Numbered from the stretch's first letter, positions 45,096 through 56,196 are shown. The stretch is DNA of 64,000 nt from Alphaproteobacteria bacterium (GCA_011523425.1 WTGU01000146.1:124001-188000), one strand, 5' to 3'. The notes: generated by a model from the letters alone, not told the origin. Program-made: numbers and translations.

Positions 45096-46910
45096 ATGCC
45101 ACTCAACGATACCGTGCACCAGGTGACCGAGCGGATCCGCGCGCGCAGCCGGACCGCCCGCACCGCCTATCTCGAACGCATGGGCCGGGCGGCGGACGCA
45201 GGGCCCGCGCGCGCCCATCTCTCCTGCGGCAACCTCGCGCACGCCTTCGCCGCCAGCCCGGCAGCCGACAAGGCGCGCCAGAGCGAAGGCAGCGCCGGCA
45301 ACATCGGCATCGTTACCGCCTACAACGACATGCTCTCGGCCCACCAGCCGTTCGAGGGCTATCCCGCGCTGATCCGCGAGGCGGCCCGGCAGGCGGGCGG
45401 CACCGCCCAGGTCGCGGGCGGCGTGCCGGCGATGTGCGACGGCGTCACCCAGGGCCGGCCGGGCATGGAGCTCTCGCTCTTCAGCCGCGACGTGATCGCG
45501 CTGGCGGCGGGCGTGGCGCTCTCACACAACTGCTTCGACGCCGCGATCTTCCTCGGCGTCTGCGACAAGATCGTCCCCGGCCTCGTGATCGCAGCGGCCA
45601 CCTTCGGCCATATCCCGGCGATCTTCGTCCCGGCGGGGCCGATGACCTCGGGCCTGCCCAACGACGAGAAGGCCGCCGTGCGCCAGCGCTTCGCCCGCGG
45701 CGAAATCGGCCGGGACGAGCTCATGGCCGCCGAGATGGCGTCCTACCACGGTCCGGGCACCTGCACCTTCTACGGCACGGCGAACTCGAACCAGATGCTG
45801 ATGGAGTTCATGGGCCTGCACCTGCCGGGCGCGAGCTTCGTCAATCCCGGCACGCCGCTGCGCGAGGCGCTGACCCGTGCGGCGGCGCGGCGGGCGCTGG
45901 AGATCACCGCCGACGGCAACGCCTACACGCCCACGAGCGCGGTGCTCGACGAGCGCGCCTTCGTCAACGGCATGGTCGGCCTGCACGCCACCGGCGGCTC
46001 GACCAATCTGACCCTGCACCTGGTCGCGATGGCGCGTGCCGCCGGCGTGCTGATCGACTGGACAGACATGGCGGAACTCTCGGCCGTCACGCCGCTGATG
46101 GCCCGCGTCTATCCCAACGGGCTGGCGGACGTGAACCACTTCCACGCCGCCGGCGGGTTAGGCTTCATGATCGGCGAGCTGCTGGAAGCCGGGCTCCTGC
46201 ACGGCGACGTCCGCACCGTCGCCGGCGACGGGCTGGCCCGCTACACCCGGGAGCCGGTGCTGGGCGCCGACGGGCTCGCCTGGCGCGAGGGCGCCCGCAC
46301 GAGCCTGAACGACAAGATCCTCCGCCCCGCGGCCGATCCTTTCCAACGCACCGGCGGGCTCGTCGTGCTGAGCGGCAATCTCGGCCAGACGGTCATCAAG
46401 ACGTCGGCGGTTAGACCTGAGCACCATGTCGTCGAGGCCCCGGCCCGCGTGTTCCACGATCAGGAGGAGGTCAGGGCTGCGTTCCGCGACGGCGCGCTCG
46501 AAAGCGATCTCGTCTGCGTGCTGCGCTTCCAGGGCCCACAGGCCAACGGCATGCCCGAGCTGCACGCGCTGACGCCGATACTCGGCAGTTTGCAGGATCG
46601 CGGCTTCCGCGTGGCGCTGGTCACAGACGGGCGTATGTCAGGCGCGTCGGGCAAGGTGCCAGCGGCCATCCACGTCACGCCCGAGGCCGCAGCGGGCGGG
46701 CCGATCGCGCGGGTGCGCGGCGGCGATGTGCTCCGGCTCGACGCCGCGGCAGGTCGGCTCGACGTGCTTGTCGATGCGGCCGAGTTCGCCGCCCGCGCGC
46801 CGGCAGAGGCCGATCTCTCCGCCAACGCCAGCGGCATCGGGCGCGAGCTCTTCACCGCTTTCCGCAACAACGTCGGCCCGGCAGGGTCTGGCGCCGCAGT
46901 CGTCGTGTAG
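45096..46910 (+). CDS. edd: 6-phosphogluconate dehydratase
   Basis: 604 residues of the IlvD/Edd family. [23 protein letters not shown] at the start, [12 protein letters not shown] with one Fe-S cysteine, [16 protein letters not shown] with another and [27 protein letters not shown] with the third are all in place. [14 protein letters not shown] distinguishes Edd. It forms 2-keto-3-deoxy-6-phosphogluconate. The aldolase gene eda is not next to it in this window. It starts 21 bp after pgl. Confidence 0.95.
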   Translation: MPLNDTVHQVTERIRARSRTARTAYLERMGRAADAGPARAHLSCGNLAHAFAASPAADKARQSEGSAGNIGIVTAYNDMLSAHQPFEGYPALIREAARQAGGTAQVAGGVPAMCDGVTQGRPGMELSLFSRDVIALAAGVALSHNCFDAAIFLGVCDKIVPGLVIAAATFGHIPAIFVPAGPMTSGLPNDEKAAVRQRFARGEIGRDELMAAEMASYHGPGTCTFYGTANSNQMLMEFMGLHLPGASFVNPGTPLREALTRAAARRALEITADGNAYTPTSAVLDERAFVNGMVGLHATGGSTNLTLHLVAMARAAGVLIDWTDMAELSAVTPLMARVYPNGLADVNHFHAAGGLGFMIGELLEAGLLHGDVRTVAGDGLARYTREPVLGADGLAWREGARTSLNDKILRPAADPFQRTGGLVVLSGNLGQTVIKTSAVRPEHHVVEAPARVFHDQEEVRAAFRDGALESDLVCVLRFQGPQANGMPELHALTPILGSLQDRGFRVALVTDGRMSGASGKVPAAIHVTPEAAAGGPIARVRGGDVLRLDAAAGRLDVLVDAAEFAARAPAEADLSANASGIGRELFTAFRNNVGPAGSGAAVVV

Positions 46911-46984
46911 TGTTTTCGGCGTGCAATCTTGGTGGAGTGGACGCCCGGCTCGCGACAGGCGGTGCCGGCGGCATGGAGGACATT

Positions 46985-47008
46985 CGTGATGGCGTATCCA
47001 GCATCACG
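46985..47008. promoter_or_regulatory. Candidate operator before the second sugar ABC operon
   Basis: Inverted repeat CGTGATG and CATCACG with a 10-base spacer, about 210 bp before the binding-protein ATG, inside the 309-bp gap after edd. The arms are perfect over 7 bp. It may bind a dimeric regulator of the sugar genes; none is encoded beside it. The rest of the gap holds no gene and no family A or B repeat. Confidence 0.4.
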
Positions 47009-47219
47009 GAGAGGAATCCTGCGACCCTTTCCGGTCAATCGCCACTAGCGCGGCCACAGCGAACTATGGGATTAAGCCCTGCAACTGCACGCCGCCGTCG
47101 CGACATCCGACGACATCCCTGGGTCACAGAATGCGGACCGGCTCCCAACGGAATGCGCGGGAAAGCCGGACCAACCGAGTGTGAGAAGCGCATTCAAACC
47201 AACCGATGGGAGACCTGAC

Positions 47220-48485
47220 ATGAGACTCAAATCTTTCCTTGCGGCAGGCGTCGCCGGCGCTGCCATGACCCTCGCGGTCGGGCTGGCACCCTCCGCCCAG
47301 GCCGCCGAAGAAGTCGAGGTCCTGCACTGGTGGACCTCGGGCGGCGAGGCGGCCGCCCTCAACGTCCTCAAGCAGGACCTCGAAGGCCAGGGCGTCACCT
47401 GGCAGGACATGCCGGTCGCCGGGGGCGGCGGGACCGAGGCGATGACCGTGCTGCGCGCGCGTGTCACCGCCGGCAATCCGCCGACCGCGGTGCAGATGCT
47501 GGGCTTCGACATTCAGGACTGGGCCGCCGAGGGCGCGCTTGCGGACCTCAACGCCGTCGCGGCGGCAGAGGGCTGGGACGGCGTCGTGCCGGCGGCGCTC
47601 CAGCGTTTCGCCAAGTACGACGATAAGTGGATCTCGGCACCGGTCAACGTGCACTCGACCAACTGGGTGTGGGCGAACAAGGGGATCCTGGACGAGCTCG
47701 GCATCGCCTCGCCCACGACCTGGGACGAGCTGGTCGCGGCCCTCGACGCGATCCAGGGTGCGGGCTACGTCGCGCTCGCCCACGGCGGCCAGGCCTGGCA
47801 GGAGGCCACGATCTTCGACGGCGTCCTGATGTCGACGGGCGGGTCGGAGTTCTACCAGAAGGCCATGATCGAGCTTGACCCCGACGCGCTCGGCTCCGAT
47901 ACCATGAAGATGGCGTTCGATCGCATGGCGACGCTGCGCTCCTACGTGGACGAGAACTTCTCGGGCCGCGACTGGAACCTCGCCACCGCCATGGTCATCG
48001 AGGGCCAGGCCGGCATGCAGATGATGGGCGACTGGGCCAAGGGCGAGTTCCTGAATGCCGGCAAGACGCCGGGCGTGGACTTCGTCTGCTTCCGCCATCC
48101 CGGCACGCAGGGGACGGTGACCTTCAACGCCGACCAGTTCGCCATGTTCGCGGTCGGCGACGAGCGCCGCTCCGCGCAGGAGAAGCTGGCGTCGGCGATC
48201 ATGTCGACCTCCTTCCAGTCGGCCTTCAACGTGGTCAAGGGCTCGGTGCCCGCGCGCACGGATGTCTCCGACGAGGCCTTCGACGACTGCGGCAAGAAGG
48301 GCATGAAGGACCTGGCCGAGGCCAATGCCAACGGCACGCTCTACGGCTCGATGGCTCACGGCCACGCGAGCCCGGCGTCGGTGAAGAACGCCATCTATGA
48401 CGTCGTCACCGCCCACTTCAACGGCGAGTTCGATTCCGCGACCGCCGTCGAGGAGCTGGTGAACGCCGTCGAAGCGGCGATGTAG
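47220..48485 (+). CDS. Hexose ABC transporter substrate-binding protein
   Basis: 421 residues with a signal peptide ([25 protein letters not shown], cleavage near residue 27). The mature start [25 protein letters not shown] and the [17 protein letters not shown] region are typical of glucose/mannose-binding proteins of the GtsA/CUT1 group. [16 protein letters not shown] and [13 protein letters not shown] continue that pattern. GGGAG lies 7 bases before the ATG. It follows zwf-pgl-edd and is followed by its own permeases and ATPase, so glucose is the simplest substrate guess. Confidence 0.9.
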   Translation: MRLKSFLAAGVAGAAMTLAVGLAPSAQAAEEVEVLHWWTSGGEAAALNVLKQDLEGQGVTWQDMPVAGGGGTEAMTVLRARVTAGNPPTAVQMLGFDIQDWAAEGALADLNAVAAAEGWDGVVPAALQRFAKYDDKWISAPVNVHSTNWVWANKGILDELGIASPTTWDELVAALDAIQGAGYVALAHGGQAWQEATIFDGVLMSTGGSEFYQKAMIELDPDALGSDTMKMAFDRMATLRSYVDENFSGRDWNLATAMVIEGQAGMQMMGDWAKGEFLNAGKTPGVDFVCFRHPGTQGTVTFNADQFAMFAVGDERRSAQEKLASAIMSTSFQSAFNVVKGSVPARTDVSDEAFDDCGKKGMKDLAEANANGTLYGSMAHGHASPASVKNAIYDVVTAHFNGEFDSATAVEELVNAVEAAM

Positions 48486-48561
48486 TCGACATGGACGATT
48501 GGTCCCGGCCCACTCGTCGGGGCCAATCCGTCCTCATCGCGCAAGAGCGGGGGATACGGCC

Positions 48562-49470
48562 GTGTCCTTCGCGGTAGAGCGCGGCCGTTACCTTCGAGGC
48601 TGGGCGCAACAGGCTCTGCCGCGGCTGGTGCTGGCGCCCAGCTTCGCGGCGATCGTTCTCTTCGTCTACGGCTTTATCGTCTTCACCGTTTACCTCTCGT
48701 TCACCGACTCCCGCATCCTTCCCAAGTTCAACATCATCGGCTTCGAGAACTACGAGAAGCTGTTCGGGCTGCGCCACTGGTCGACGGCGGTCGAGAACCT
48801 GGTGATCTTCGGTGGCCTCTACATCGCCATCTGCACCGTGATCGGCCTGACCCTGGCCATCCTTCTCGACCAGAAGATCCGCAGCGAGGGCGTGCTGAGG
48901 CCGCTCTATCTCTACCCGATGGCGCTCAGCTTCATCGTCACCGGCACGGCATGGAAGTGGTTCCTCGACCCCGGCATCGGTCTCGAGCAGACCCTGCAGA
49001 GCTGGGGCTGGGCCAGTTTCGAGTTCGACTGGATCAAAAGCCGCCAGATGGCGATCTACACCATCGTGATCGCCGCGGTCTGGCAGACCTCGGGCTTCGT
49101 CATGGCCATCTTCCTGGCGGGCCTGCGCGGCATCGACAACGAGATCATCAAGGCGGCGCAGATCGACGGCGCCTCGAACCTCAAGCTCTACGCGCGGATC
49201 ATCATTCCGCAGCTCAGGCCCGCGTTCCTGTCCGCCTTCGTCGTCCTCGCCCACATGGCGATCAAGTCCTACGACCTGGTGGTGGCGCTTACCGGCGGCG
49301 GGCCTGGACGGGCGACCGAGATGCCGGCGACCTTCATGTATTCCTACACCTTCACCCGCAACCAGATGGGCATCGGCGCGGGCTCCGCGGTCATCATGCT
49401 GATGATGGTCGCGGCCGTCATCGTGCCCTACCTCTATGCCGAGCTGCGGGAGCCGCGTCGTGGCCGCTAG
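48562..49470 (+). CDS. Hexose ABC transporter permease, MalF type
   Basis: 302 residues from a GTG. There are six hydrophobic segments, and the EAA loop ([21 protein letters not shown]) is near residues 197-217. TGGGPGRATEMPATFMYSYTF is characteristic of glucose-type permeases. The end overlaps the next permease start by 11 bases, indicating coupled translation. Confidence 0.9.
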   Translation: MSFAVERGRYLRGWAQQALPRLVLAPSFAAIVLFVYGFIVFTVYLSFTDSRILPKFNIIGFENYEKLFGLRHWSTAVENLVIFGGLYIAICTVIGLTLAILLDQKIRSEGVLRPLYLYPMALSFIVTGTAWKWFLDPGIGLEQTLQSWGWASFEFDWIKSRQMAIYTIVIAAVWQTSGFVMAIFLAGLRGIDNEIIKAAQIDGASNLKLYARIIIPQLRPAFLSAFVVLAHMAIKSYDLVVALTGGGPGRATEMPATFMYSYTFTRNQMGIGAGSAVIMLMMVAAVIVPYLYAELREPRRGR

Positions 49471-50341
49471 CGCCGTGGAGACCGCAGTCCGCACGGGCCG
49501 GCTCACGCGGGCGCTGATCTATGCCGCGCTGCTGGTCTTCGCCGTCTACTACCTGCTGCCGCTCTTCGTGATGATGGTGAACTCGTTCAAGGAGCTGGAC
49601 GAGATCCGCGGCGGCAACATGCTGGCGCTGCCCGAGCTCGTCACCATCGCGCCCTGGATCAAGGCCTGGAACCAGGCGCAGATCGGCGTTCAGCCGACCG
49701 GCCTTGCACCCTACTTCCTGAACTCGATCAAGATGGTGGTGCCTGCGGTGGTGATCTCGACCCTGCTGGGGGCGCTCAACGGCTACGTGCTGACCAAGTG
49801 GCGCTTCCGCGGCGATACCCTCCTCTTCGCGCTGATGCTGTTCGCCTGCTTCATCCCCTTCCAGATCGTGCTCATCCCCATGGCCCGCGTGCTGGGCTTC
49901 CTCGGCATCGCCGGCACGACCTGGGGCCTGGTGCTGGTGCACGTGGTCTACGGCCTGGGCTTCACCACCCTCTTCTTCCGCAACTACTACGCCGCCTTCC
50001 CGACCGAACTGGTGAAGGCGGCGCAGATCGACGGGGCCAACTTCCTGCAGATCTTCTATCGCATCCTTCTGCCGAGCTCGGGCCCCATCATCGTGGTCAC
50101 GGTGATCTGGCAGTTCACCAGTATCTGGAACGACTTCCTGTTCGGCGCGTCGTTCTCGGATTTCGACTCCCAGCCGATGACGGTGGCGCTCAACAATCTG
50201 GTCAGCTCGTCGACCGGCGTGAAGGAGTACAACGTGCACTTCGCCGGCGCGATCCTGGCGGCGATCCCGACGCTGCTGGTCTATGTCGTCGCCGGCCGCT
50301 ATTTCGTGCGCGGCCTCATGGCCGGCGCCGTCAAGGGGTAG
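49460..50341 (+). CDS. Hexose ABC transporter permease, MalG type
   Basis: 293 residues from a GTG with GGGAG 7 bases upstream. There are six hydrophobic segments, and the EAA loop ([21 protein letters not shown]) is near residues 186-206. [25 protein letters not shown] is typical of the glucose group. It ends [14 protein letters not shown]. It overlaps the previous gene and precedes the ATPase by 4 bp. Confidence 0.9.
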   Translation: MAASAVETAVRTGRLTRALIYAALLVFAVYYLLPLFVMMVNSFKELDEIRGGNMLALPELVTIAPWIKAWNQAQIGVQPTGLAPYFLNSIKMVVPAVVISTLLGALNGYVLTKWRFRGDTLLFALMLFACFIPFQIVLIPMARVLGFLGIAGTTWGLVLVHVVYGLGFTTLFFRNYYAAFPTELVKAAQIDGANFLQIFYRILLPSSGPIIVVTVIWQFTSIWNDFLFGASFSDFDSQPMTVALNNLVSSSTGVKEYNVHFAGAILAAIPTLLVYVVAGRYFVRGLMAGAVKG

Positions 50342-50345
50342 GCGC

Positions 50346-51461
50346 ATGTCGTTCCTGGTGGTCAACGGTCTCGAGAAGCGCTTCGGCTCGGTCGAGGTGC
50401 TCAAGGGCATCGACATCAGCGTGCCGCGCGGCGGCTTCCTCGTGCTGGTGGGGCCCTCGGGCTGCGGCAAGTCGACGCTGCTCAACACCATCGCGGGCCT
50501 TGAGACCGTTACCGCCGGCGAGATCCTGATCGACGGCGTCCGGGTGAACGAGCTTCACCCCTCCAAGCGCGATATCGCCATGGTGTTCCAGTCCTACGCG
50601 CTCTACCCCAACATGAACGTGGCGAAGAACATGTCCTTCGGCATGGAGATGCGGGGCGTGCCCAAGGCCGAGCGCCAGCAGGTGGTGGCGAGGGTGGCCA
50701 GCATGCTGCAGATCGAGGACCTGCTGGAGCGCAAGCCGAGCCAGCTTTCCGGCGGCCAGCGCCAGCGCGTCGCCATGGGGCGCGCGTTGGTGCGCGACCC
50801 CAAGATCTTCCTGTTCGACGAGCCGCTCTCCAACCTGGACGCCAAGCTCCGGGTCGAGATGCGCACCGAGATTCAGAAGCTGCACCAGCGGCTGGGAACG
50901 ACCATCGTCTACGTGACCCATGACCAGATCGAAGCGATGACGCTCGCCACCGTGATCGCGGTGCTGAAGGACGGCGTGCTGCAGCAGGTCGGCACGCCGG
51001 CCGAGATCTACAACACGCCCGCCAACATCTTCGTGGCGGACTTCATGGGCTCGCCCTCGATGAACCTGGTGCCGGCGCGGCTCGACCGGGCGAACGGAGT
51101 GCTGGTCGTCAGTCTGAAGCGCGCCGATGGCTCGACGACGGTGCTGCCTCTCCACCGGCCCTCCGCCGCTGCCGAGGCCTTCGTCGGCCGCGACGTCATC
51201 CTGGGGCTCAGGCCCGAGAGTATCGACGACGCCCCCGCCGCCGCCCCCGACGATGGCGCCCAGCGCCATCCGCTCGAAGCCCATGTGGAGGTCACGCAGC
51301 CCACCGGCGCCGACACGCTGGCGATGATCCGGCTGGGCGGCAGGGAGGCCGTCGCCCGGCTGCGGGCCGAGACCGGCGCCCGCGCAGGCGAGCGCTGCAC
51401 CTTTATGGTCGACATGTCCAAGGCGGTCCTCTTCGATCCCGAGACAGAGCAGCGTCTCTGA
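50346..51461 (+). CDS. Hexose ABC transporter ATP-binding protein
   Basis: 371 residues. Walker [10 protein letters not shown], signature [16 protein letters not shown], Walker [13 protein letters not shown] and switch His in [10 protein letters not shown] are all intact. The C-terminal TOBE domain ([12 protein letters not shown]) is longer than that of the polyol ATPase. It starts 4 bp after the permease gene and its stop is 4 bp before the GMC oxidoreductase start, so the oxidoreductase belongs to the same operon. Confidence 0.92.
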   Translation: MSFLVVNGLEKRFGSVEVLKGIDISVPRGGFLVLVGPSGCGKSTLLNTIAGLETVTAGEILIDGVRVNELHPSKRDIAMVFQSYALYPNMNVAKNMSFGMEMRGVPKAERQQVVARVASMLQIEDLLERKPSQLSGGQRQRVAMGRALVRDPKIFLFDEPLSNLDAKLRVEMRTEIQKLHQRLGTTIVYVTHDQIEAMTLATVIAVLKDGVLQQVGTPAEIYNTPANIFVADFMGSPSMNLVPARLDRANGVLVVSLKRADGSTTVLPLHRPSAAAEAFVGRDVILGLRPESIDDAPAAAPDDGAQRHPLEAHVEVTQPTGADTLAMIRLGGREAVARLRAETGARAGERCTFMVDMSKAVLFDPETEQRL

Positions 51462-51465
51462 GCCG

Positions 51466-52968
51466 GTGGCGGGCGGCCCCGACGTGGTGATCATCGGGTC
51501 CGGCGTGGGCGGCGGCTGCATCGCCCACGTTCTGGCTCCCACCGGCGCCCGCATCGTCATCCTCGAGCGCGGATCGCGGCTCCCGCGCGAAGACCGCAAC
51601 TGGGACCCAGAGGCCGTCTACGCCGATGCCGCCTACAAGTCCGACGAGCGCTGGGTCGACGGCAACGGCCGCTCGTTTCGGCCGGGGCAATTCTACTACG
51701 TGGGCGGTCATACGAAGGTGTTCGGCGCCACCATGTTCCGCTTCCGACGCGAGGATTTCGTGGCCATGGAGCACGCTGGCGGACTCTCGCCGGCCTGGCC
51801 CGTCGACTACGACACGCTGGAGCCCTACTACGCCCGAGCCGAGCGTCTCTTCGGCGTGCACGGCGAAGCCGGGGCCGACCCGACGGAGCCGCCGCGCTCC
51901 GGCCCCTACCCGCATCCGCCGCTCCGCCACAACCCGGCGATCGCCGCGCTCGCCGATCGGCTGCGTGCACAGGGCCTGCACCCGTTCCCGCTCCCGTCGT
52001 CGGTGCAGGACCACGCGGGTGGCGCCTGCGTGCGCTGCAACACCTGTGATGGTTTTCCCTGCCGCCTCGGCGCCAAGGGCGATGCCGAGACCCGGCTCAT
52101 CGACCCGGTGCTGGATCACGAGAAAGTGGAGTTGCGAACGGAGGCGCAGGTCGTCCGCCTGCGCGCGGACGCGAATGGACGGCGCATCGAGGCCGCCGAG
52201 CTGGCCGACGGGGCGGAAGTCCGGGGCGGGCTCTTCGTGCTGGCGGCGGGCGCCGTGAACAGCGCGGCGATCCTGCTTCGCTCGGTCCACGCCAGGCACG
52301 CACGCGGCCTCGCCAACGCCTCCGGCATGGTCGGGCGCCACTACATGAACCACAACTGCACGGCGGTGATGGCGATACGGCCGCTCCGCGCCAACAGGGA
52401 GACCTTCCAGAAGACGCTGGCGGTCAACGACTTTTACCTCGGCGACGGCGCGGGCGGGCCGCCGCTCGGCAACCTGCAGCTTCTCGGCAAGATCATGGAG
52501 CCGATGCTGCGCAACGAGATCCGCCGCGTGCCGCGCTGGGTGCGAGCCTGGCTGGCTGCCCACAGCGTCGACTGGTACGCCATGTCGGAGGACCTGCCGC
52601 ATCCGGACAGTCGGGTGAGGGTGCGCAGCGACGGCACCATCGTCCTCGACTGGCGGCGGACGAACCTCGCCGCGCACAGGATGCTGGTGGCGAAGGCGCG
52701 CCGGATGCTGCGTGAGGCGGGCTTTCCCATCGTGCTGAGCAAGGCGTTCTCCAAGGAGACGCCGTCGCACCAGTGCGGCACCGTGCGCTTCGGCCACGAC
52801 CCGGCCGACGCACCGCTCGACTCCTTCTGCAAGGCCTTCGATCTCGACAATCTCTACGTCGTCGACGCCTCGTTCTTTCCCTCGTCCGCCGCCGTCAATC
52901 CCGCGCTCACCGTCGCCGCCCAGGCGCTGCGAGCCGGCGAGCACATGGCGTCAACGGCACTACACTAG
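51466..52968 (+). CDS. GMC-family FAD oxidoreductase in the hexose operon
   Basis: 500 residues from a GTG. FAD binding is seen in VVIIGSGVGGGCIAHVLA, the second FAD block is YYVGGHTKVFGATMFRFR and the C-terminal HQCGTVRFGHDP plus NLYVVDASFFPSSAAVNPALTVAA holds the catalytic His and Asn region. A cysteine cluster, CVRCNTCDGFPC at about 186-197, is a feature of one GMC branch that includes sugar and glucoside dehydrogenases. There is no Tat or Sec signal. It starts 4 bp after the ATPase. Oxidation of the imported sugar is likely; the position oxidised is unknown. Confidence 0.87.
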   Translation: MAGGPDVVIIGSGVGGGCIAHVLAPTGARIVILERGSRLPREDRNWDPEAVYADAAYKSDERWVDGNGRSFRPGQFYYVGGHTKVFGATMFRFRREDFVAMEHAGGLSPAWPVDYDTLEPYYARAERLFGVHGEAGADPTEPPRSGPYPHPPLRHNPAIAALADRLRAQGLHPFPLPSSVQDHAGGACVRCNTCDGFPCRLGAKGDAETRLIDPVLDHEKVELRTEAQVVRLRADANGRRIEAAELADGAEVRGGLFVLAAGAVNSAAILLRSVHARHARGLANASGMVGRHYMNHNCTAVMAIRPLRANRETFQKTLAVNDFYLGDGAGGPPLGNLQLLGKIMEPMLRNEIRRVPRWVRAWLAAHSVDWYAMSEDLPHPDSRVRVRSDGTIVLDWRRTNLAAHRMLVAKARRMLREAGFPIVLSKAFSKETPSHQCGTVRFGHDPADAPLDSFCKAFDLDNLYVVDASFFPSSAAVNPALTVAAQALRAGEHMASTALH

Positions 52969-53149
52969 CCGTCATCTCTCAATGGGTCGTCCATCCGGGG
53001 CTGCATCTCGGAAACCGATGGGTGACGAATCCTGTCGACGATCCGAGAAGAGGGCCCCGGACGAACGGCCTTCGATCTTTACGGGAGAGACGGGCAGCGC
53101 GTCGGTTGCGCGGCTATGCCCTGGACCCGAAATGCCCGAGAATGGCGCC

Positions 53150-54574
53150 ATGACGCAGAGCGAAAGCGCATTGACGCCGCTCGCCGACCTCCCCGGTCCC
53201 CGTGGACTGCCGCTGCTGGGCAACCTCCACCGGATCCGTTTCGACCGGCTCCACCTGATCCTGGAAGACTGGGCCGAGCAGCACGGCGCGATATTCCGGA
53301 TTCGCATCGGGCCACACCGCATCGCGGTGATCTCGGACCGCGCGGCCATCCAGCGCATCCTGGTGCAGCGTCCCGAGGGGTTCCGCCGCACCGTCATGCT
53401 CGAGTCGGTGGCCGCCGAAATGCGCCTCAAGGGCGTCTTCGCGGCCGAGGGCGAGGACTGGCGCCGGCAGCGCAGGATCGTCACCGCCGCCCTGAACCGC
53501 GCGAAGCTCAAGGACTTCTTTCCCACGCTGGCGGTGACGGTGGGACGCCTGCACCGGCGCTGGGAGCGGGCGGCGGACGCCTCGGAACCCGTGGACCTCT
53601 GCCGCGACCTGATGCGCTTTACCGTCGACGTCACCATGCAGCTCGCGTTCGGGGTCGATGCCAACACCCTGGAGACGCCGGGCCCGGTGATACAGCGGCA
53701 TCTCGACAAGGTCTTCCCGGTGCTGCACCGGCGCGTGAACTCTGCCTTCCCCTGGTGGCGCTACATCCGCCTGCCGTCGGATCGCGCGCTCGACCGGGCG
53801 CTGGTGGCGCTGGAGCGGGAGGTGGGAGACATGGTCCACGCCACGCGGGAGCGCATGGCAGCCGAGCCCGAACGGCGCGATGCGCCGACCAACTTCCTGG
53901 AGGCCATCCTGGCGGCGGTGGAGACCGAGGAGTCCGGGTTCAGCGACGCCGAGATCTTCGCCAACGCCGGCACGCTGCTGCTGGCGGGCGAGGACACGAC
54001 GGCGAACAGCATGGCCTGGGCCGTCCACTACTTCACGACGTATCCGGAGCACTTCGAGCGGGTCCGGCGCGAGGTCGATGCGGTGGTCGCGCCCGAGCCG
54101 GCCATCGCAAGTCTGGATCAAGCCAACGCGCTTCCGTTCCTCGACGCCTTCTGCAACGAGGTGATGCGTCTGAAGCCTGTCGCGCCGCTTCACGTGGTCG
54201 AGCCCGTGGCCGATGTCACGATCCTCGGCTGCGCGATACCCAGGGGGACGCCGATCATGCTGCTGGTGAGGCGCATGGCGACCCGGGACGAGAACTTCGG
54301 AGAGGGGTCACGGTTCGACCCCGACCGCTGGCTCGTTCCGCCCGAGTCGAGAACCTGTCCGCACGACCGCCGCGCCTTCGTTCCCTTCGGCGCCGGTCCG
54401 CGCCTCTGCCCCGGTCGCAGCCTCGCCCTGCTTCAGATCAGGACGGTCCTCGCGATGCTGTGCCGGAACTTCCAGGTGGAGCCCGTGCGTGACGGCGGGG
54501 ACGTGGACGAGCTTCTGGCGTTCACGATGATGCCGTCCAATCTGTCCGTGCGTCTGAGCCGACTACGCAGGTGA
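53150..54574 (+). CDS. Cytochrome P450
   Basis: 474 residues. PLADLPGPRGLPLLGNL is the proline-rich hinge without a membrane anchor. The I-helix oxygen-binding motif is LLLAGEDTTANS, the ExxR is EVMR and the haem ligand is Cys420 in FGAGPRLCPG. It is a soluble class that needs separate redox partners; none is adjacent. Start: ATG 53150 gives the usual N-terminus, though ATG 53132 is possible and neither has a strong ribosome-binding site. It begins 181 bp after the GMC gene, so operon membership is uncertain. Confidence 0.88.
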   Translation: MTQSESALTPLADLPGPRGLPLLGNLHRIRFDRLHLILEDWAEQHGAIFRIRIGPHRIAVISDRAAIQRILVQRPEGFRRTVMLESVAAEMRLKGVFAAEGEDWRRQRRIVTAALNRAKLKDFFPTLAVTVGRLHRRWERAADASEPVDLCRDLMRFTVDVTMQLAFGVDANTLETPGPVIQRHLDKVFPVLHRRVNSAFPWWRYIRLPSDRALDRALVALEREVGDMVHATRERMAAEPERRDAPTNFLEAILAAVETEESGFSDAEIFANAGTLLLAGEDTTANSMAWAVHYFTTYPEHFERVRREVDAVVAPEPAIASLDQANALPFLDAFCNEVMRLKPVAPLHVVEPVADVTILGCAIPRGTPIMLLVRRMATRDENFGEGSRFDPDRWLVPPESRTCPHDRRAFVPFGAGPRLCPGRSLALLQIRTVLAMLCRNFQVEPVRDGGDVDELLAFTMMPSNLSVRLSRLRR

Positions 54575-55052
54575 GCGACGGAGGCTTGCCGTCGGCCGAA
54601 AGGTGCTCGTCCGCACTCCGCACGACGCCTCCACCCCATTCGCCACCCGTTCGGCGACTCACGCAAATCCCGTCTGCGTCACGCATGCTGCGGCGGCACT
54701 GGCACGAGGCGCCGTCGTGAACCCGCGCCACATTGACACGCCATGCGCCGTCCAGCGAGGATGACCCAGGATCGCGATGGCGGTACAGGGATCGCCGAAT
54801 ACGGGGAGATACGATAGCCTCCGGCAGGTGCAGATTTCGTGCGCGGAATCGGTATGGATTTCGCTGTTTGCGCTTAGTGTTTCGGGGGTCGTGAGATGGG
54901 GTTTCTCACTCTGAATCTCCCTGCTGCTTGTTTGGCTTGAGAGCGGCATTTCGATCATCGCGAAGTCTTGGAATAGACGCGTGGTTGCCGATTGTTTGCA
55001 CGTGGAAACCGTTTGGTTTCAAACCGGGATTGTGGCGCGAAGTGTAGACTCC
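54575..55052. other. 478-bp spacer ahead of fixL with nested palindromes
   Basis: No gene is supported. Toward the right end GAAACC and GGTTTC pair around GTTT at 55005-55020, overlapping a second palindrome, GGTTTCAAACC, at 55015-55025. The fixL ATG is at 55053, so these may be a control site for the fixLJ genes. GC content falls slightly in the middle of the spacer. No terminator for the P450 gene was seen. Confidence 0.45.
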
Positions 55053-56195
55053 ATGCTGTCAAAAGCGTTTTCCGAAACATCGGGTCTTCTTGGCGAAGAT
55101 AGACTTCGCCAGGTGATCGATACTGCGCTCGATGGCATGGTCGTGATCGATTCATCGGGTACGGTGTTGCTGTATAACGCCGCGTGCGAACGACTGTTCG
55201 GATATTCGGCACAAGAAGTTCTCGGCAAGAATGTCAAACTTCTCATGCCCCACCCCGATCGCCGGAATCACGACACCTACATAGAGAATTATCTGCGGTC
55301 AGGTGAGGCAAAGATCATCGGAATCGGCCGTGACGTGAGCGGCCGGCGCAAGGACGGTTCGACGGTTCCGATCCGCTTGTCGGTGGGCGAGCTGCGCGAT
55401 AGCGACGACGCGCCCCTCTTCATCGGGACACTTCACGACCTTACCGAGGTGCAGCGAGCCCGCGAGAAAATCGAGGAGCTGCAGTCGGAGCTGTTGCTGG
55501 TATCGCGCGCAAGCGCCGTTGGAGAAATGGGATCCACCCTGGCGCACGAGCTGACCCAGCCTCTTTCGGCAGCCATGGGATTTGTCGAAGCCAGCGCCGC
55601 ACTGATCGATCAAGGCGACGGCGGGGAGCGCGCCCGGATTCGCGCGCTCATGGACCAAGCCGTCGCCCAGACACGGCGAGCGGGCGACGTGCTCAGACGG
55701 CTGCTCGAGTTTGCGAGCAGGGGGGATACGGAGCGATCCGTGTTGGACATCAATACCGTGGTGAGGGAGATTTGCGAGCTGACGATGCTGGGAACCGCGA
55801 GCGAGAGCATCGACTTGAAGATGAGCCTTGCCGACGATCTTCCCTCCGTGCTTATCGATCACGTTCAGATCCAGCAAGTGATCCATAATCTGGTGCGCAA
55901 TAGTATCGATGCGTTGGACGACAGCGACGGCGGAACTGTGTTCGTCACGACCGTGGCCAGAGGAGATATGGTTGAGGTGAGCGTCGGAGATGACGGACCC
56001 GGGTTCCCTGCGGCGATCCGGGAGACTCTGTTCGAACCGTTCGTTTCGACCAAGCTCGACGGTATCGGAATCGGTCTGAGTATCTGCCGCTCGATCATCG
56101 ATGCGCATGGCGGCAGGATCGTTGTAGACGACAAGCCGAAAGGCGGCGCACGAATTAGCTTTACGGTCCCGGTCTTCGAAGAGTCGAAATACTGA
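55053..56195 (+). CDS. fixL: FixL-type haem PAS oxygen-sensor histidine kinase
   Basis: 380 residues with one PAS domain (about 15-130) and a kinase domain (about 160-375); no membrane segments, so it is a cytoplasmic form. In the PAS domain His73 (RNHDTY) is the expected proximal haem ligand and Arg93 (IGIGRDVSG) the ligand-sensing arginine, with the same 20-residue spacing as His200 and Arg220 of the known FixL. The kinase has the H-box STLAHELTQPL, N-box NLVRNSIDALD and G-boxes DDGPGFP and GIGIGLSI. fixJ starts 1 bp after the stop. The start is ATG 55053, with a weak ribosome-binding site. Confidence 0.92.
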   Translation: MLSKAFSETSGLLGEDRLRQVIDTALDGMVVIDSSGTVLLYNAACERLFGYSAQEVLGKNVKLLMPHPDRRNHDTYIENYLRSGEAKIIGIGRDVSGRRKDGSTVPIRLSVGELRDSDDAPLFIGTLHDLTEVQRAREKIEELQSELLLVSRASAVGEMGSTLAHELTQPLSAAMGFVEASAALIDQGDGGERARIRALMDQAVAQTRRAGDVLRRLLEFASRGDTERSVLDINTVVREICELTMLGTASESIDLKMSLADDLPSVLIDHVQIQQVIHNLVRNSIDALDDSDGGTVFVTTVARGDMVEVSVGDDGPGFPAAIRETLFEPFVSTKLDGIGIGLSICRSIIDAHGGRIVVDDKPKGGARISFTVPVFEESKY

Positions 56196-56196
56196 C

